Shown here: piece by piece, positions 19,864 to 30,183 of the stretch | Position numbering within the stretch: the first letter of the stretch is position 1 | How the letters are laid out: each line of letters starts with the position of its first letter | Assembly (NCBI GenBank): GCA_030407315.1 | Contig: JALQPE010002004.1 | Span: forward strand, 186,001-250,000 | Direction: 5' to 3' | Length of the DNA stretch: 64,000 bases | Source of the DNA: Asparagopsis taxiformis | Lineage: Eukaryota > Rhodophyta > Florideophyceae > Bonnemaisoniales > Bonnemaisoniaceae | Notes under the pieces: generated by a model | What the model was told of the DNA's origin: nothing | Seen by the model: the letters and a program-made list of their open reading frames with translations, nothing else | Database searches by the model: none | Program-made: the position numbers and the translations under genes

Positions 19864-19877
19864 TTTTCCCGCCAAAA
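19864..19877. promoter_or_regulatory. E2F-like site TTTTCCCGCCAAAA
   Basis: Near-perfect match to the E2F/DP consensus TTTSSCGC, with an overlapping partial second half-site. It lies 301 bases upstream of the armadillo-type gene (start 19563) in an AT-rich patch. E2F sites mark genes activated at G1/S. Function here is inferred from the motif alone. Confidence 0.4.
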
Positions 19878-21451
19878 TTGCTCCTTGATGTTGACACCCT
19901 TCTTTACATGTCATGTCAGATTGTCATTGCCGCTGGGTAACAGCAACAAGTTGGTTCCCTTTATAACATTGTTACCGTCAGTACGTTAGAGCTGTTAGTC
20001 GAGTATATATGCAGCTATGAATTATTGTCAATAATGCTAAGCAAAAACGGATTACGATTGTTTTGTGTAAACAAGCCGTGCACTGTTATATTCCAATTGA
20101 CAGTGACAGTGGCATTTCAACAACTCGCGACGTATGGGAGTGACCGTTGAACGGAGCAATCGTGGACGGGCATGTTTCTTGGCACGTGGTCGGCGTATGT
20201 GGCAAATGTTATGTGTCGTCATATTGCGTCCAGCATTACAATGCCAACAAAGCATAATAAATTGGACGCTTCTACGAGGTACAATCAAATGAATGTTTCA
20301 CCGGCGCAGAAAGGCACAAAGGCAAGCGGGTGAGTTATTCCTCCTGAGTCGAAGTATCTTACGCGAGTGTGACTAGTGCTACAGTAGCGATGCATTGGCG
20401 AGACGAGAAAATGCGCATTGTATTACAGTGAGAGCATACGAAAATCCAAGCAGCCACTATCGCTGCATTGTGCTGCGCAACCGCTAGATATGCTACGGCA
20501 GGGGCGGGCGGCTTGGCGGCGGCACGCCACACAGCATATAACATCCAATTGTTGCTGACGTTGGTCCATCACTGTGCATGCGTATCATGCTTATGGTCAA
20601 TGGTCAACAATCGCACTCGGCCGTTTCTAGTTTCTCGCATGTGACATAGCGCATCACGTGTTGTATCTCGTCTGGAGGCGGAGGCTGCATCTGCAACCGC
20701 GGCAGCGAGAGTAGCGGCTGTATAATATTGTAACGCGGTAGTTAGCAATGTTAGTAAACAAACAATAGTGCACTGCTACTTCTACAGTGTTATGTCGGGC
20801 GGAAATGCCATCGCATTAAAAACGAGTTTCAGCATCGACTACAGCGGGTGGATCAAGAGACACACGTTGATTGAATTGAGTTTACAGACACTTTGTTGCT
20901 GTTAAACTTGTTTCGTCTAATTGCACGGGAAGCATAGAGAAGAGGCGCAGAGCAGTGGAAAAAATCATGATAAAAAATTTATCACACGCTGTGCCACACC
21001 GTCACGCCACCGCGCTACGCTCCGCATGCATTGACATGTCCAACATCGCATGTCCACCCGCGGCGTAGCTCACAAAGACTCGCCCAGTCGCTCCACGAGA
21101 CATGCGCCCAACCCGCAACCGCGGAGGAGGACCGGCGCGCCGCACACGTCTCGATCTATTTCTCAATAGATTTTTGCGCACCCAGCAGAGTCGCATCATC
21201 GTACGCTCTATTATTCGCCTACCGACGCACGCAGCGAAGCACGCGCACGCTTCCGTCGCGATGTAATGTGATGTGATACGCTTTGCAGAAATGTCGTCAC
21301 TATGGACACCGCGATCGCTCTGTCTCACATCAATTTGCCATCTGCGTTGCATTGTCGACAATATCCCCAACTTCACCTTCATCGTTCGCTCCCTCTTGTT
21401 GGCACAACTGCTGAACAATGCTGTATCCTGCATCATCCTCCTGTCTCCCTG

Positions 21452-21459
21452 TATATAAA
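21452..21459 (+). promoter_or_regulatory. TATA box TATATAAA
   Basis: Strong TATA box about 95 bases before ATG 21554. It is followed by a C/A-rich leader, the typical arrangement for a transcribed gene here. It supports the small orphan gene downstream. Confidence 0.55.
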
Positions 21460-21553
21460 ACACCCTTGATGCGCCTCTCAACTGTACCGGTACACACCCG
21501 CCATCCCGCAGTTCAAACCACAGCAATTCTCTTTCAACCACACCTGTATTAAC

Positions 21554-21991
21554 ATGTCAGGATCCGGAAGCCAGTCGTACCCGCTGCCCAAGCCCAAAAT
21601 TAAGCTCGGCTCCAAGGACACCGTGAAGATTACCAAGGCTGCTAATCGCGCATTGCTTCAGCACACCCTTCCAGTTTCATTCCGTACCGGTCAGGTGCCA
21701 GTGTATCAAGACGCACAAGATGAATGGTGTGCTTCTTTGATCAACTTGGACACTCCGTTATCGTACGTGTATGCAGAGCAAACCAGTTTCGACGCCTCTG
21801 TTGATGGGCCATCATTGATGCCGACCGTTTTGACACCCGCCGCTCAACATGACGTCTCGATGACGACAAGTTGGCACAATCGCGTCGGGTCAATTGGTAC
21901 AGACAATTCAACTGCTACTTGTCCGTTATTGCTTCGCGGACCAGTAACGCATTCAGCGGCATCATTTAGTGTCGCAAAGTTTAGTGTGTGA
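21554..21991 (+). CDS. small protein of unknown function (145 residues)
   Basis: Open frame MSGSGSQSYPLPKPKIKLG to AKFSV, with an ATG in good context (aacATGT) and a TATA box at the right distance. Composition is rich in Ser, Thr, Ala and Val. There is no signal peptide and no clear membrane segment. The middle has YVYAEQTSFDAS and MTTSWHNRVGSIGTD, with no motif I recognise. It stands alone in nearly 4 kb of otherwise non-coding sequence. It could be lineage-specific, a well-expressed structural protein, or less likely a spurious frame. The promoter and regular codon pattern argue for a real gene. Confidence 0.55.
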   Translation: MSGSGSQSYPLPKPKIKLGSKDTVKITKAANRALLQHTLPVSFRTGQVPVYQDAQDEWCASLINLDTPLSYVYAEQTSFDASVDGPSLMPTVLTPAAQHDVSMTTSWHNRVGSIGTDNSTATCPLLLRGPVTHSAASFSVAKFSV

Positions 21992-23465
21992 CTTCAATTA
22001 AGGAATATCTATCTACGGCTAATACTTTTAGCATGTATGGACTGACTGTACCATCGAAATAACCTGACTAGAGAAGCATAACTGGTTTTCTAAGTAAAAA
22101 GACTTTGTGATCTATCACGACGAATTGAACGGGACAGAAACAGATTAGTAAGTCGAGCGGGACGCGGTGGCGGCAATATACAGTGTTTCCACACTGTGCT
22201 GGCTGTGAGAGCAGAGCTGGCCGGTGAAGAACAAGACAGACAGACAGACATGGGCGCGCCAATAAGTGTGGGTAGCCAATGGGAGAGATGGAACGGAAAA
22301 CATGGACGGGTGGCCAAGATTGGTGTGACAGAAGCGCACACTTTTCATGGCATGCATAATTTTGCGGCAACGTGACTTGATTACACACACGCGATTCATG
22401 GCGAGACGAGCGCCGACTCAAATCGCGTTGTTCATGGAGTGGGTGTGGAAGCGTGTGGCGGCTGTTGGCAGGTAACCATGACGTGTTTATCGATCGCTGT
22501 GCTGCCTAGTTATGTAATTTTGTATGATTGCTGCAACGATACCCTTCAACCTCAGTAATCATCTGTAAACTGAGGTATCAGCACAACATGTGATCGACAT
22601 CGACACATACATTCATCCTGCAGTCCGTGTGACCGACTGGCCTATTGCAAACTGCAATACAGCGCAACGAACTGTCACTAGGCAATCTCGCAATGTGCAC
22701 GGAGAGGTGGAAACAGTTTGCGCGCTCGCTCAGGCTTGTATGAAGATATGAACGGCGTACTGGTGGAATTGCTGAGCACATATGTCATGTTTTGTGCCAA
22801 CATCGATGCAAAAGAATAACAAGTGCTCAGGGTGATATCGCGCTTGTGGCGACTGTTGTGGTTCGGCGCTAGACATTGAGTGGAGAAACGTGTAGGTGGA
22901 CATGTCTAAGGAAGAGGAGCGAGCTTGTGTCGACTGACGCGACGGTCACGCGCTGTCCAAGCTGTATTGCGACAAAGTCACTGTAATACATCGTTTCCGT
23001 GCGAGAAGTGACGTTAGATTTCCGACCGCACATCTCAACTCACTGCTCGAAAGCGTGTTATAAGCGTTGGACGGATTCGTGACGGCAGTCGATATAACAA
23101 GTGCTCCACCAGAGTCTATCGACCACTCGACTTGGAATACACAAGTCCAGGTAGCATCATCAGCACAGACACCAATTCAATTGCATGCTCTCCAAGGAGG
23201 GCATCAGTATCGTCATGCCGCCGAATGCAGCAAAGCTGCCAAATCTCAAATTTGCATTGAAAAAAACATGTCATTAATCGTAAAATTTTTCTGCGGCTGC
23301 ATTTTTCCAACAACACACAACTCAACACAGTGTGCCTTCGATGTGAACCATCACTGCGAGCGACCAACAACTACAAGACTCACCGAGCTGGAAACCGCAC
23401 CATCCATGTACAACACCACCAAAAACAGTCCATTCTAACCCGCCATCCCTTTCAACACACCAAAA
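21992..23465. other. 1.5-kb intergenic region with a (GACA)4 microsatellite
   Basis: No supportable gene. A GACA tetranucleotide repeat lies at 22235-22250. The last 50 bases before the SPT2-like gene are a C/A-rich leader. Nothing else was recognised. Confidence 0.5.
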
Positions 23466-24656
23466 ATGAGTTCCTCATACGCCGCAAATCTCCTTGCGCG
23501 CTTTTCACAAAACACCGCCGCCGCCAAGGCCGCCGAGCGTCAAAAGCAGCAACAGTTGGCCGACGAGCGTCGCAAAGCGGCGGAGGCGGACCGGCAAGCC
23601 GAAAAGCAACAATTAGCCGCGGAGGCGGACCGAATGCTCCGACGAACCAAGCGGCCGATTCAAAAGCGCGTCACACGCCGAGCGGGCAGCGCACCGAAAC
23701 GGGCGCCATCACGCGCAGCGGCGGCGGCAGCGGCGCCGCGACCGCGTCCGTCAGCGTCGTCCGGGCCGCCAAAGCCGCTACCGGGGATGGAATTTGTCGT
23801 GCGCAAAACAAAGAAGAAGGAGGTGGAGGTGCCACACACGTCCGACTTTTCCGACCTATACGGCGAGGAATACCTGGTCGGTATCGACCTCAAATGCACG
23901 CGCGACATGCAGAAGGAGAGCGCCAAGGCCACCAAGGAGGCGCAGCAGATTCACCGCGAGCGCAAGGAAAAGGTGGACCGTCTGCGCAAGGAGGCGGACG
24001 AGAAAATCGCGATGGAAAAGGAGCTCGCGAAAAAAGGTATCAAATCGAAGAGACGCGCCAGTAGCGACAAGGACTGGGTCGCGGTCGACGTACCCATCAA
24101 GCTCGGCAAGGGCCAGACGGTGCCGGAAAGCGTCATTCGTAACGCGGCCGCGAATAGCGCGCCGAGCGCAAATGGGAAACGCGTGCTCTCAAAGGCCGCG
24201 CAGGTCGCCGAGCAGAAGGCGAGGATCGAACAGCGCTCGCGCGCGTTGAAGGAGCGCATTTTGCGCGCGACGGGCGGTAGCGTGAAGAAGACCAGTCCGT
24301 CGCCGGAGGAGGAGCGCGGTGTGAAGAGACGCGCGGATTCGCCGAGACGTGATGTGAGGAAACGCCCCGCGAGAGATGAGCGGTACGCGGCGAGTGATTG
24401 GCGCGACGAGAGGTTGGATAGGCCGCGGTCGAGGAGGGATGAGTATGAAAGAGGGTATAATAGCGAGGAGTTTAGTGAGGAGGATGGGGATTCGGATGAT
24501 GAGAGCGAAACGTTTGGGATTGAGGCGCTTGAGAGAGAGGAGGAACGCTCGGCGAAATGGGCGAAGATTGAGGATCGTCGGGAACGAGAGAGAGAGATGA
24601 AGCATAAAAAGGAGAAGGAACGTCGTCGAAAAGAGTTTGAACGTCGAAATTTGTGA
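23466..24656 (+). CDS. SPT2-like chromatin protein
   Basis: 396 residues, highly charged. The N-terminus is an Ala/Gln/Arg/Lys helix (FSQNTAAAKAAERQKQQQ), followed by basic, Ala-rich linkers and GMEFVVRKTKKKEVEVPH. The C-terminus has an acidic patch (EEFSEEDGDSDDESE), then FGIEALEREEERSAKWAK, EDRREREREM and KERRRKEFERRNL. This acidic patch plus I-EREE-RS-K--EDxxE pattern is the SPT2 domain, which binds histone H3-H4 and DNA during transcription. The match is by pattern and recall, and the central part is not conserved in a way I can check. A generic charged coiled-coil protein is the alternative. Confidence 0.65.
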   Translation: MSSSYAANLLARFSQNTAAAKAAERQKQQQLADERRKAAEADRQAEKQQLAAEADRMLRRTKRPIQKRVTRRAGSAPKRAPSRAAAAAAAPRPRPSASSGPPKPLPGMEFVVRKTKKKEVEVPHTSDFSDLYGEEYLVGIDLKCTRDMQKESAKATKEAQQIHRERKEKVDRLRKEADEKIAMEKELAKKGIKSKRRASSDKDWVAVDVPIKLGKGQTVPESVIRNAAANSAPSANGKRVLSKAAQVAEQKARIEQRSRALKERILRATGGSVKKTSPSPEEERGVKRRADSPRRDVRKRPARDERYAASDWRDERLDRPRSRRDEYERGYNSEEFSEEDGDSDDESETFGIEALEREEERSAKWAKIEDRREREREMKHKKEKERRRKEFERRNL

Positions 24657-25490
24657 TGGCTTGGATGGCGTTGTTGTGGTAGAGTTGCTTGTTTAGAAGG
24701 GTGAGTGTGGCTGGTGTTAATTTTCTAGAGTCGAGCGGGGTTAATTTCGTACTTGTGCAGTAATCCTCGCGATTCAATCTGTCAGATGTTTTTGTTAAAC
24801 GCATAGTATAATATCTGACATACAAGTGTGATTCGCCAAGCACGCATCTGTCGTCATCGCATCGCGTCAGCGCGCACGCTCGATAGCAAGCGGCATGGGA
24901 ACAACGAAAGTTGTAGTCGACGTGTAGACGTCTGGCTGTTGTTCATGGCAAGCGCCAAGGCAAGTGCTCGGTGTAATGCACGCATGTAAGCGTGGCGGAC
25001 GCGCTGTAGAGCGCATTGAGAAAATCATACTGTACGGGCCGGTTGGTATGATCCTTGTTGCCCCATTTCTAATATTCCGCTTCCTATTGTTCCCCAACGT
25101 ACACGTCGGTTGCAATTACAAATTGATCGCGATGCGCCATCCCGTTTGTTGTTTCCCAACTAACGCTTCATCACTTCTCCCGCATTTTTCCGACACCTGC
25201 TTAGTATTCCTCTATAGATGTTTGTGTTGTCCAAACTTCTACACTTGTATTTCGTCTGCCTTAGATGTCCATCACTGCACCGCTTCAATTGCTCGCCGTG
25301 GATCGTCCGATACAACTGTTTAGAGACAGTTCCTTTTGCGATGCCAAAAATCTTTTTCCTCGCTAGCGATGCCCTTTCGATAACATTTACATTGATACAC
25401 GTCATATAGCTAAATCCTTGGAGGCTGCCTTCGAAGCTTTAAATATACAGCCACCGTCAACAAAATTATCTGTTCCACTTGCCCCTTTCT
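24657..25490. other. intergenic region between the convergent SPT2-like and TerC1 genes
   Basis: About 830 bases with no supportable gene; 3'UTRs from both sides are expected. The segment from about 25448 (CAGCCACCGTCAACAAAATT) is related to 32661-32680 downstream of the second TerC gene, so the duplication reaches past the stop codon. Confidence 0.5.
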
Positions 25491-26474
25491 TCACACCAAG
25501 TCCTTTGCTAGATCCTCCTCCAATCCATCCATAACAACCTCCTCCCTTGGAAACAACACACTCAATCCCACCCCCACAGACAAACTCCCAATCACTACAC
25601 ACAAACTCTCCAAAACCCCTATCTTATACCCAAACGCCGCACCTATCATCTTCCCTCCCACAAACCCCAGCACAACCGCAAGCGACTGTGGTAGATACCT
25701 CAGCTCCCCAATCACATCCTCCAGTACAAAAAACAAGTTCCGTAGTCCCATTATCGCAAGAATATTCGACACATATATCACAGATGTATCATCCGATATC
25801 CCCAGCACCGCCGGCACACTGTCCAGTGCAAACATCACATCACTAAACTCCACACAAAACAACACCAATAGCAGCGGTGTCGCCAATCGCACCCCATTCT
25901 TCATGCTGAAAAACTTCACCCCATCATACTCCTCCCCGAACGGTAACAGCCTCCGCGAAAACTTCACTATCCCATTCTCCGACAAATCCTCCTCCTCCTC
26001 ATCCTCCCCCAACAATAGCTTCGCCGCAGAGAACAACAACAGTCCCGCAAATCCAACCGTCACAAATTCAAACCGCTTCGTCAGCGCCTCTCCCACCACA
26101 ATCATCCCTCCCCGCATCACCATTGCCCCCACAATTCCCCACGTCAACACCCGTCCCTGCTGCTCCCGTCCCACATTGAAGTACCGAAAGATCAGCAGGA
26201 ACACAAACAGATTGTCCACCGACAGGCTGTACTCGACGATGTAAGCGGTGAGAAACTCTGCCATTTGCGTGGTGCCCTTGGCTACACCAAAGGCGGCTGC
26301 GACGCCTGCAGCGACGGCAATCCAGGCGAGGGTGGCCCTGACATCGCCGGATCTGTCGATTTTGGAGCCTGTTTCATCGGCAACCGCCTGCGTTCTTCTG
26401 GTCATCGCGGACGGCGGGTAGGCTGAGCAGAGGGGCGCGGCGAGAATGGGCGTCGTGGATATGGCTGAGTACAT
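25491..26474 (-). CDS. terC: TerC family thylakoid/plastid membrane protein, copy 1
   Basis: 327 residues from ATG 26474 (MYSAISTTPILAAPLCS); the frame is open 30 codons further, but only with a TTG. The core has about seven membrane helices and the TerC hallmarks EFLTAYIVEYSLSVDNLFVF, FSDVMFALDSVPAVLG and IMGLRNLFFVLEDVIG, with the acidic Asp/Glu residues thought to handle metal ions. An acidic loop (GEDEEEEDLSEN) follows helix 4. Plastid TerC in plants helps insert thylakoid membrane proteins, and other members move manganese. The core is about 98% identical in DNA to copy 2 (32739-33800). However, the ATG homologous to the copy-2 start (26542-26540) is out of frame here because 19 bases are missing in the leader. 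Either the gene uses the later ATG or its transit peptide is damaged. Confidence 0.85.
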   Translation of the reverse strand: MYSAISTTPILAAPLCSAYPPSAMTRRTQAVADETGSKIDRSGDVRATLAWIAVAAGVAAAFGVAKGTTQMAEFLTAYIVEYSLSVDNLFVFLLIFRYFNVGREQQGRVLTWGIVGAMVMRGGMIVVGEALTKRFEFVTVGFAGLLLFSAAKLLLGEDEEEEDLSENGIVKFSRRLLPFGEEYDGVKFFSMKNGVRLATPLLLVLFCVEFSDVMFALDSVPAVLGISDDTSVIYVSNILAIMGLRNLFFVLEDVIGELRYLPQSLAVVLGFVGGKMIGAAFGYKIGVLESLCVVIGSLSVGVGLSVLFPREEVVMDGLEEDLAKDLV

Positions 26475-27308
26475 CGACGATTGAGGAAGTGGTGCGTCGC
26501 GAGAGGCGCAGGTGCCACCAAGGCTGCAAGGCGCGCCGACATGTGGAATAAAAGATGACGTCAAAGATCAATGGAGTAAGATTGCGGTGGTGTGTGTGAC
26601 AACTGTTGAGTCTGATTTTGGGCCATTATAGTAAATCAGTACGGCGCTTGTAGAAGCATACTGACGGCCGCTGACCATCTTGTTGGCAACCGCCGTCTAC
26701 CCAATTAACAGCATCGAATTTTTGACTTTGTGCAAATATGTAACGACATGCGAGCTTGCGACTCGTATGTATCTCAAGTGGTGCTCATGCAATTTTCTCT
26801 TGTCACGCCCCAATCAACGACAGACATGCTATGCTACATTCTTGTCCTGTTCTTCTCCTTAGATTCTCTCTCAATTTCAATTTTTGTTGCCAGGTGGCTT
26901 ACAATCACAGTTCGTCATTGATCGCTTTTCTGAGCTCCTTCTGTGATGACTCGCTAAATCTCATATTCAACCTATCGTATCACGTACTCTTCCAACGTTC
27001 ACAGACGTCCGTCTCAGAAAATGTGACCTTTGACTCAATAGTCTGGACTGCGTTGAAGTAAGTTGCATACATGTTTGACCCACGTGTGATGATCATGAGT
27101 AACACACCAGGGAATCGTACACAAGACGTAGCCAGTATGATGCATGAATTTGCGACGACATACACCAAAATCCTCCATACACTTGTACTCCCCATATTAC
27201 ACTCCTCCCCATACACTCCCCAGTGTACCATCCACCAACATCGCCATCAGCGAGGATCACAACCAACCTCAATTCGCGCGCCGCCGACAAGCCGACCAGA
27301 CGTTCAAA
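26475..27308. other. divergent intergenic region between TerC1 and THUMPD1
   Basis: No gene. It contains TGACGTCA at 26556-26563 in the shared TerC leader block. THUMPD1 has an alternative upstream ATG at 27144, so part of this stretch could be its coding sequence or 5'UTR. Confidence 0.5.
26556..26563. promoter_or_regulatory. CRE-like palindrome TGACGTCA before TerC1
   Basis: Perfect bZIP/CREB-type palindrome within the block TGGAATAAAAGATGACGTCA. The same block (TGGAATAAGCGATGACGTCA) stands directly upstream of TerC2. It may be retained by selection or simply by common descent. Confidence 0.4.
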
Positions 27309-28661
27309 ATGAAATCAGGCGGGTCTAACAAACGCGCGCGTAGCGAAGGCTACAACCGTCGACATGACCGTCACAAGTTTCGCAAAACAACAAACGCAAC
27401 CGTCCATCGCAAAGATCTGGGCAACAATCTCAGCGGGATTCTATTTTCGTGCACGCCGCACCACGAGAATCAATGTTTCCGCGACGCAGTCATTCTGCTC
27501 GGACGCCACTGCGCGCTGCCAGAACCGCAGAAAAAGCCGTCCGAAACGCAGGTATCCGACGCGCTTGCGCAAGAATTGGCGCAGCTGCGCTCCCCGGAGA
27601 AGCCGTTCACACGCGTGGAAGGTGGCGTGTTCGGCAGCGTCTTCGTGCAGATAAATCTCCCCGTCGATCGCGAAGCTGTCGTGGAGGCCGCTTTGCGCGA
27701 CGCCAAAACAACAGGTTCCCCGGGGTCGAAGCATTGTATTCGTATCATTCCGGTGCATACAACCTGTTATGCCAAGGTTGAGGATGCTTCCAAGGCGGCT
27801 GTTGAAGTTGCGAAACGCTACTTTCCAAAGTTGGAAAAGGACAGCAAAGTTACGTATGCAATTGCGTTTCGGTCACGTCTCAATTCTGGCGTGCATAGGG
27901 ATGAATTTATTCCCGCGATCGCTTCGGCTATTGAGAATGATGTGCCTGGTTATGGCGTGGATTTGACTAAGCCGGATGTTACGCTTATTGTGGAGATCTT
28001 GAAGACGTCGTGTTGTATTGGAACGTTTAGACATTTTCATCAATTGGCCAAGATGAACTTGAGAGAAGCTGCATGCCCGTCCAAGCCTAAGGAAACTGGG
28101 GCGGCAGACGGTAAGGTGGACGCTAATAAAAGGGTCGTGAAGGATGGGTCAGATGGCGAACAGCCAGAAAAGACTAGCGATTCTAAAGATAATGGGGTTG
28201 TGGATAGTGCTGGTCAGGAGGAGAAAGCAGGGGAAGCTTGTGATAATGCACAGAATACCATCAAATCAGACAAGCAGGAAATACCTAGCGAGGGGGAGGC
28301 CTCTAAAGTAGACGTGACTGAGAAGACTAACGGGAAGGAATCAGAAGGTGAAAATTTGAGCAAAGACGAGGTTGACCGCAACAAAATATCTGGCGGTAAA
28401 GCTAAAGAGGTTGACGAATGTCAAGGAGAGGATGTGAAGACTGTTGATAAAAAGACAGCTGAGGATGGAAAATCAGATGGGGTAGATGGACATGTAACTG
28501 AAGGGAATACAGAAAAGATTTGTGGCTCAAATGACAACGGAACCGCGGAGAAATCTGCTGATAGAGAACAAGACCAGACAATGGGAGAGCCATTACAAGG
28601 AACTGTAGCTAGCGGAAAAGATGACGCTGACAAGAACACGGCACCAGCATCAGAGTCTTAA
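27309..28661 (+). CDS. THUMPD1: THUMP-domain protein, THUMPD1/TAN1-like tRNA acetylation adaptor
   Basis: 450 residues from ATG 27309 (MKSGGSNKRARSEGYNRR), which begins with the basic tail usual for the family. An in-frame ATG at 27144 would add 55 residues of poor coding character. Family features: GILFSCTPHHENQCFRDA, RVEGGVFGSVFVQINLP, KHCIRIIPVHTTCYAK, TYAIAFRSRLNSGVHRDEF, and the THUMP end KPDVTLIVEILKTSCCIG. TAN1/THUMPD1 brings tRNA to the acetyltransferase Kre33/NAT10, making ac4C at position 12 of tRNA-Ser and tRNA-Leu. The last 190 residues are a low-complexity Lys/Glu/Asp/Gly tail that I do not know from the family, so it may be lineage-specific. Confidence 0.9.
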   Translation: MKSGGSNKRARSEGYNRRHDRHKFRKTTNATVHRKDLGNNLSGILFSCTPHHENQCFRDAVILLGRHCALPEPQKKPSETQVSDALAQELAQLRSPEKPFTRVEGGVFGSVFVQINLPVDREAVVEAALRDAKTTGSPGSKHCIRIIPVHTTCYAKVEDASKAAVEVAKRYFPKLEKDSKVTYAIAFRSRLNSGVHRDEFIPAIASAIENDVPGYGVDLTKPDVTLIVEILKTSCCIGTFRHFHQLAKMNLREAACPSKPKETGAADGKVDANKRVVKDGSDGEQPEKTSDSKDNGVVDSAGQEEKAGEACDNAQNTIKSDKQEIPSEGEASKVDVTEKTNGKESEGENLSKDEVDRNKISGGKAKEVDECQGEDVKTVDKKTAEDGKSDGVDGHVTEGNTEKICGSNDNGTAEKSADREQDQTMGEPLQGTVASGKDDADKNTAPASES

Positions 28662-28905
28662 CAAGAGGATGTCATTGTCCTTTGAACTAAACACAAACTT
28701 TTGCTTTTATCGAATTCCGTTGCAGCCGGCTTACGACTAGAACATCAATGATTTCTGCCAGTTTGCGCGTTATCGTTGTATCATATCAAATTATTGTACC
28801 ACCAACCCACTTGAGATATTTCTAGGAGATTTTCCACCGTCCGTCGTTCGAAACGTTTGCCCCCTCTTTACACCCGGCTTTGTCGAACATCCCCACTCCA
28901 GCGCA

Positions 28906-29481
28906 ATGGCGCCTCCCATCCGCGCAGGCTTCCAACCACCGGTATCAACAATGAGTCAAACAGCGTTTACAATGCCATTAACGCTGAACAAGCCGCCATC
29001 AACACAGCCACACCGAGCCGCACGACAATTGAAGCGTCAACGCGTCGCCAAAATGAGTCTCTTCGACCCGATATCGACCTTTCCCGAGTTCATCTCGCAG
29101 ATCATTCTGTCCTGCGGCGTAGCATTTGTGGGCATTGTCGGCTCCAAAACCACGGAGCATGCGCGTGGAATCATCGGCGCGCAGCGTCATGCCAAAGCGA
29201 TGGAGCAATTATCGATGGATATTGATAGTACTAGACGCCGAAAAGAACTTGCAGATGTCAAACCGGACCGTGATTGGACTGACGTCGGTGTCGATAAGTA
29301 TTCCAACATTCGCGTCGTGCCTGAGAAAGTCCCCGAACTTGGACAACAGGATGAACTTAACGCGTTTGATCGTATTTTATCGGAGGCACCTGCTACGAAG
29401 CGCTTGGATGATCTCCGAAATGAGCTGCAGATTCCAGGTCCTACGGACTTTATTCTGGAAGATGAAGAACTTGATGTGTAA
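28906..29481 (+). CDS. small predicted plastid protein with one membrane helix
   Basis: 191 residues from ATG 28906. The start MAPPIRAGFQPPVSTM has the early Phe, and about 45 further Ser/Thr/Arg-rich residues look like a transit peptide. One hydrophobic helix follows (FISQIILSCGVAFVGIVG, near 64-81). The rest is charged and soluble, with DWTDVGVDKYSNIRVVPEK and an acidic end ILEDEELDV. No family was recognised. A plastid envelope or thylakoid anchor protein is inferred from the topology alone. It lies 244 bases after THUMPD1 on the same strand. Confidence 0.65.
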   Translation: MAPPIRAGFQPPVSTMSQTAFTMPLTLNKPPSTQPHRAARQLKRQRVAKMSLFDPISTFPEFISQIILSCGVAFVGIVGSKTTEHARGIIGAQRHAKAMEQLSMDIDSTRRRKELADVKPDRDWTDVGVDKYSNIRVVPEKVPELGQQDELNAFDRILSEAPATKRLDDLRNELQIPGPTDFILEDEELDV

Positions 29482-30183
29482 CGAGGTTTAATTTGAATGT
29501 ATCTAACGCTGATTTAAGCCCAGCACAGGTATGGCTGGGTTGGATAGGGATGGGTTTGGGCCCGTTTGTAGGTTGGTTTTACTCGTCTTTGCTGCGGTGA
29601 ATTACGTTGACAAACCATTATCCATGAATTTACTCGTGCGATGGGTTGGTGTCGTGGTTTATTATATACATCAAGCTTCATCGTCCGCTTCTACAGGCTG
29701 TCCAGCTACTTCCAGTAACAGTCCTCGTTTGAATCAGAATGCTTCTCGCGCTTACTTCGACGAACGCTCGCTGGGATTATACGGTTACGCAACAGTACTG
29801 TGTTTTTTGGTGTACAATGAACTAAACTGGATTAGTGCGAATGCTTGCCAAGTGCACTGGTGGAGAGGGTTTGGGGAAGAGTTAGATACAATCCACAGGG
29901 GAACGACTTGCAACTATCGATCTTGACTATCTCGAGAAATGTGCAAGTGGTGCAGTGTTGGACCTGCTAATTCAGACATGGAAGAGTAATTCTCATGAAG
30001 GGAGTAGAGGCGTGACCGTATTTGCTGTCTGGTTATCAACATGGAAAGCAATGTTTCAAAGGTTTTCAATAACTGTACCCACAAATCAAAGCTACAATAA
30101 GTTAGCAGTAAACTTGTTAGTTGTTTGTAACATAGTTAAAATCACGATAATACAATTACTGTATATCCAGGACCGGTAACACA
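29482..30183. other. intergenic region before the lactone-oxidase-like gene
   Basis: About 700 bases of moderately AT-rich sequence. The frame at 29531-29926 (+) lacks coding character and is not called. Nothing else was recognised. Confidence 0.45.

Larger units (their letters stand above)
19564..21553. other. 2-kb intergenic region
   Basis: No supportable gene on either strand; open frames are short and of unlikely composition. It holds the armadillo-gene promoter with an E2F-like site and, at the right end, a TATA element for the small orphan gene. The middle part (20000-20950) shows no repeats or RNA gene that I can recognise. Confidence 0.5.

Noticed and set aside
19564..23465. tRNA or other small RNA genes in the gene-poor region
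   Set aside because: I looked for B-box-like GGTTCGA sequences and cloverleaf pairs and found none; a covariance search would be decisive.
29531..29926. 131-codon frame on the + strand
   Set aside because: No family, poor codon pattern and no promoter signs.
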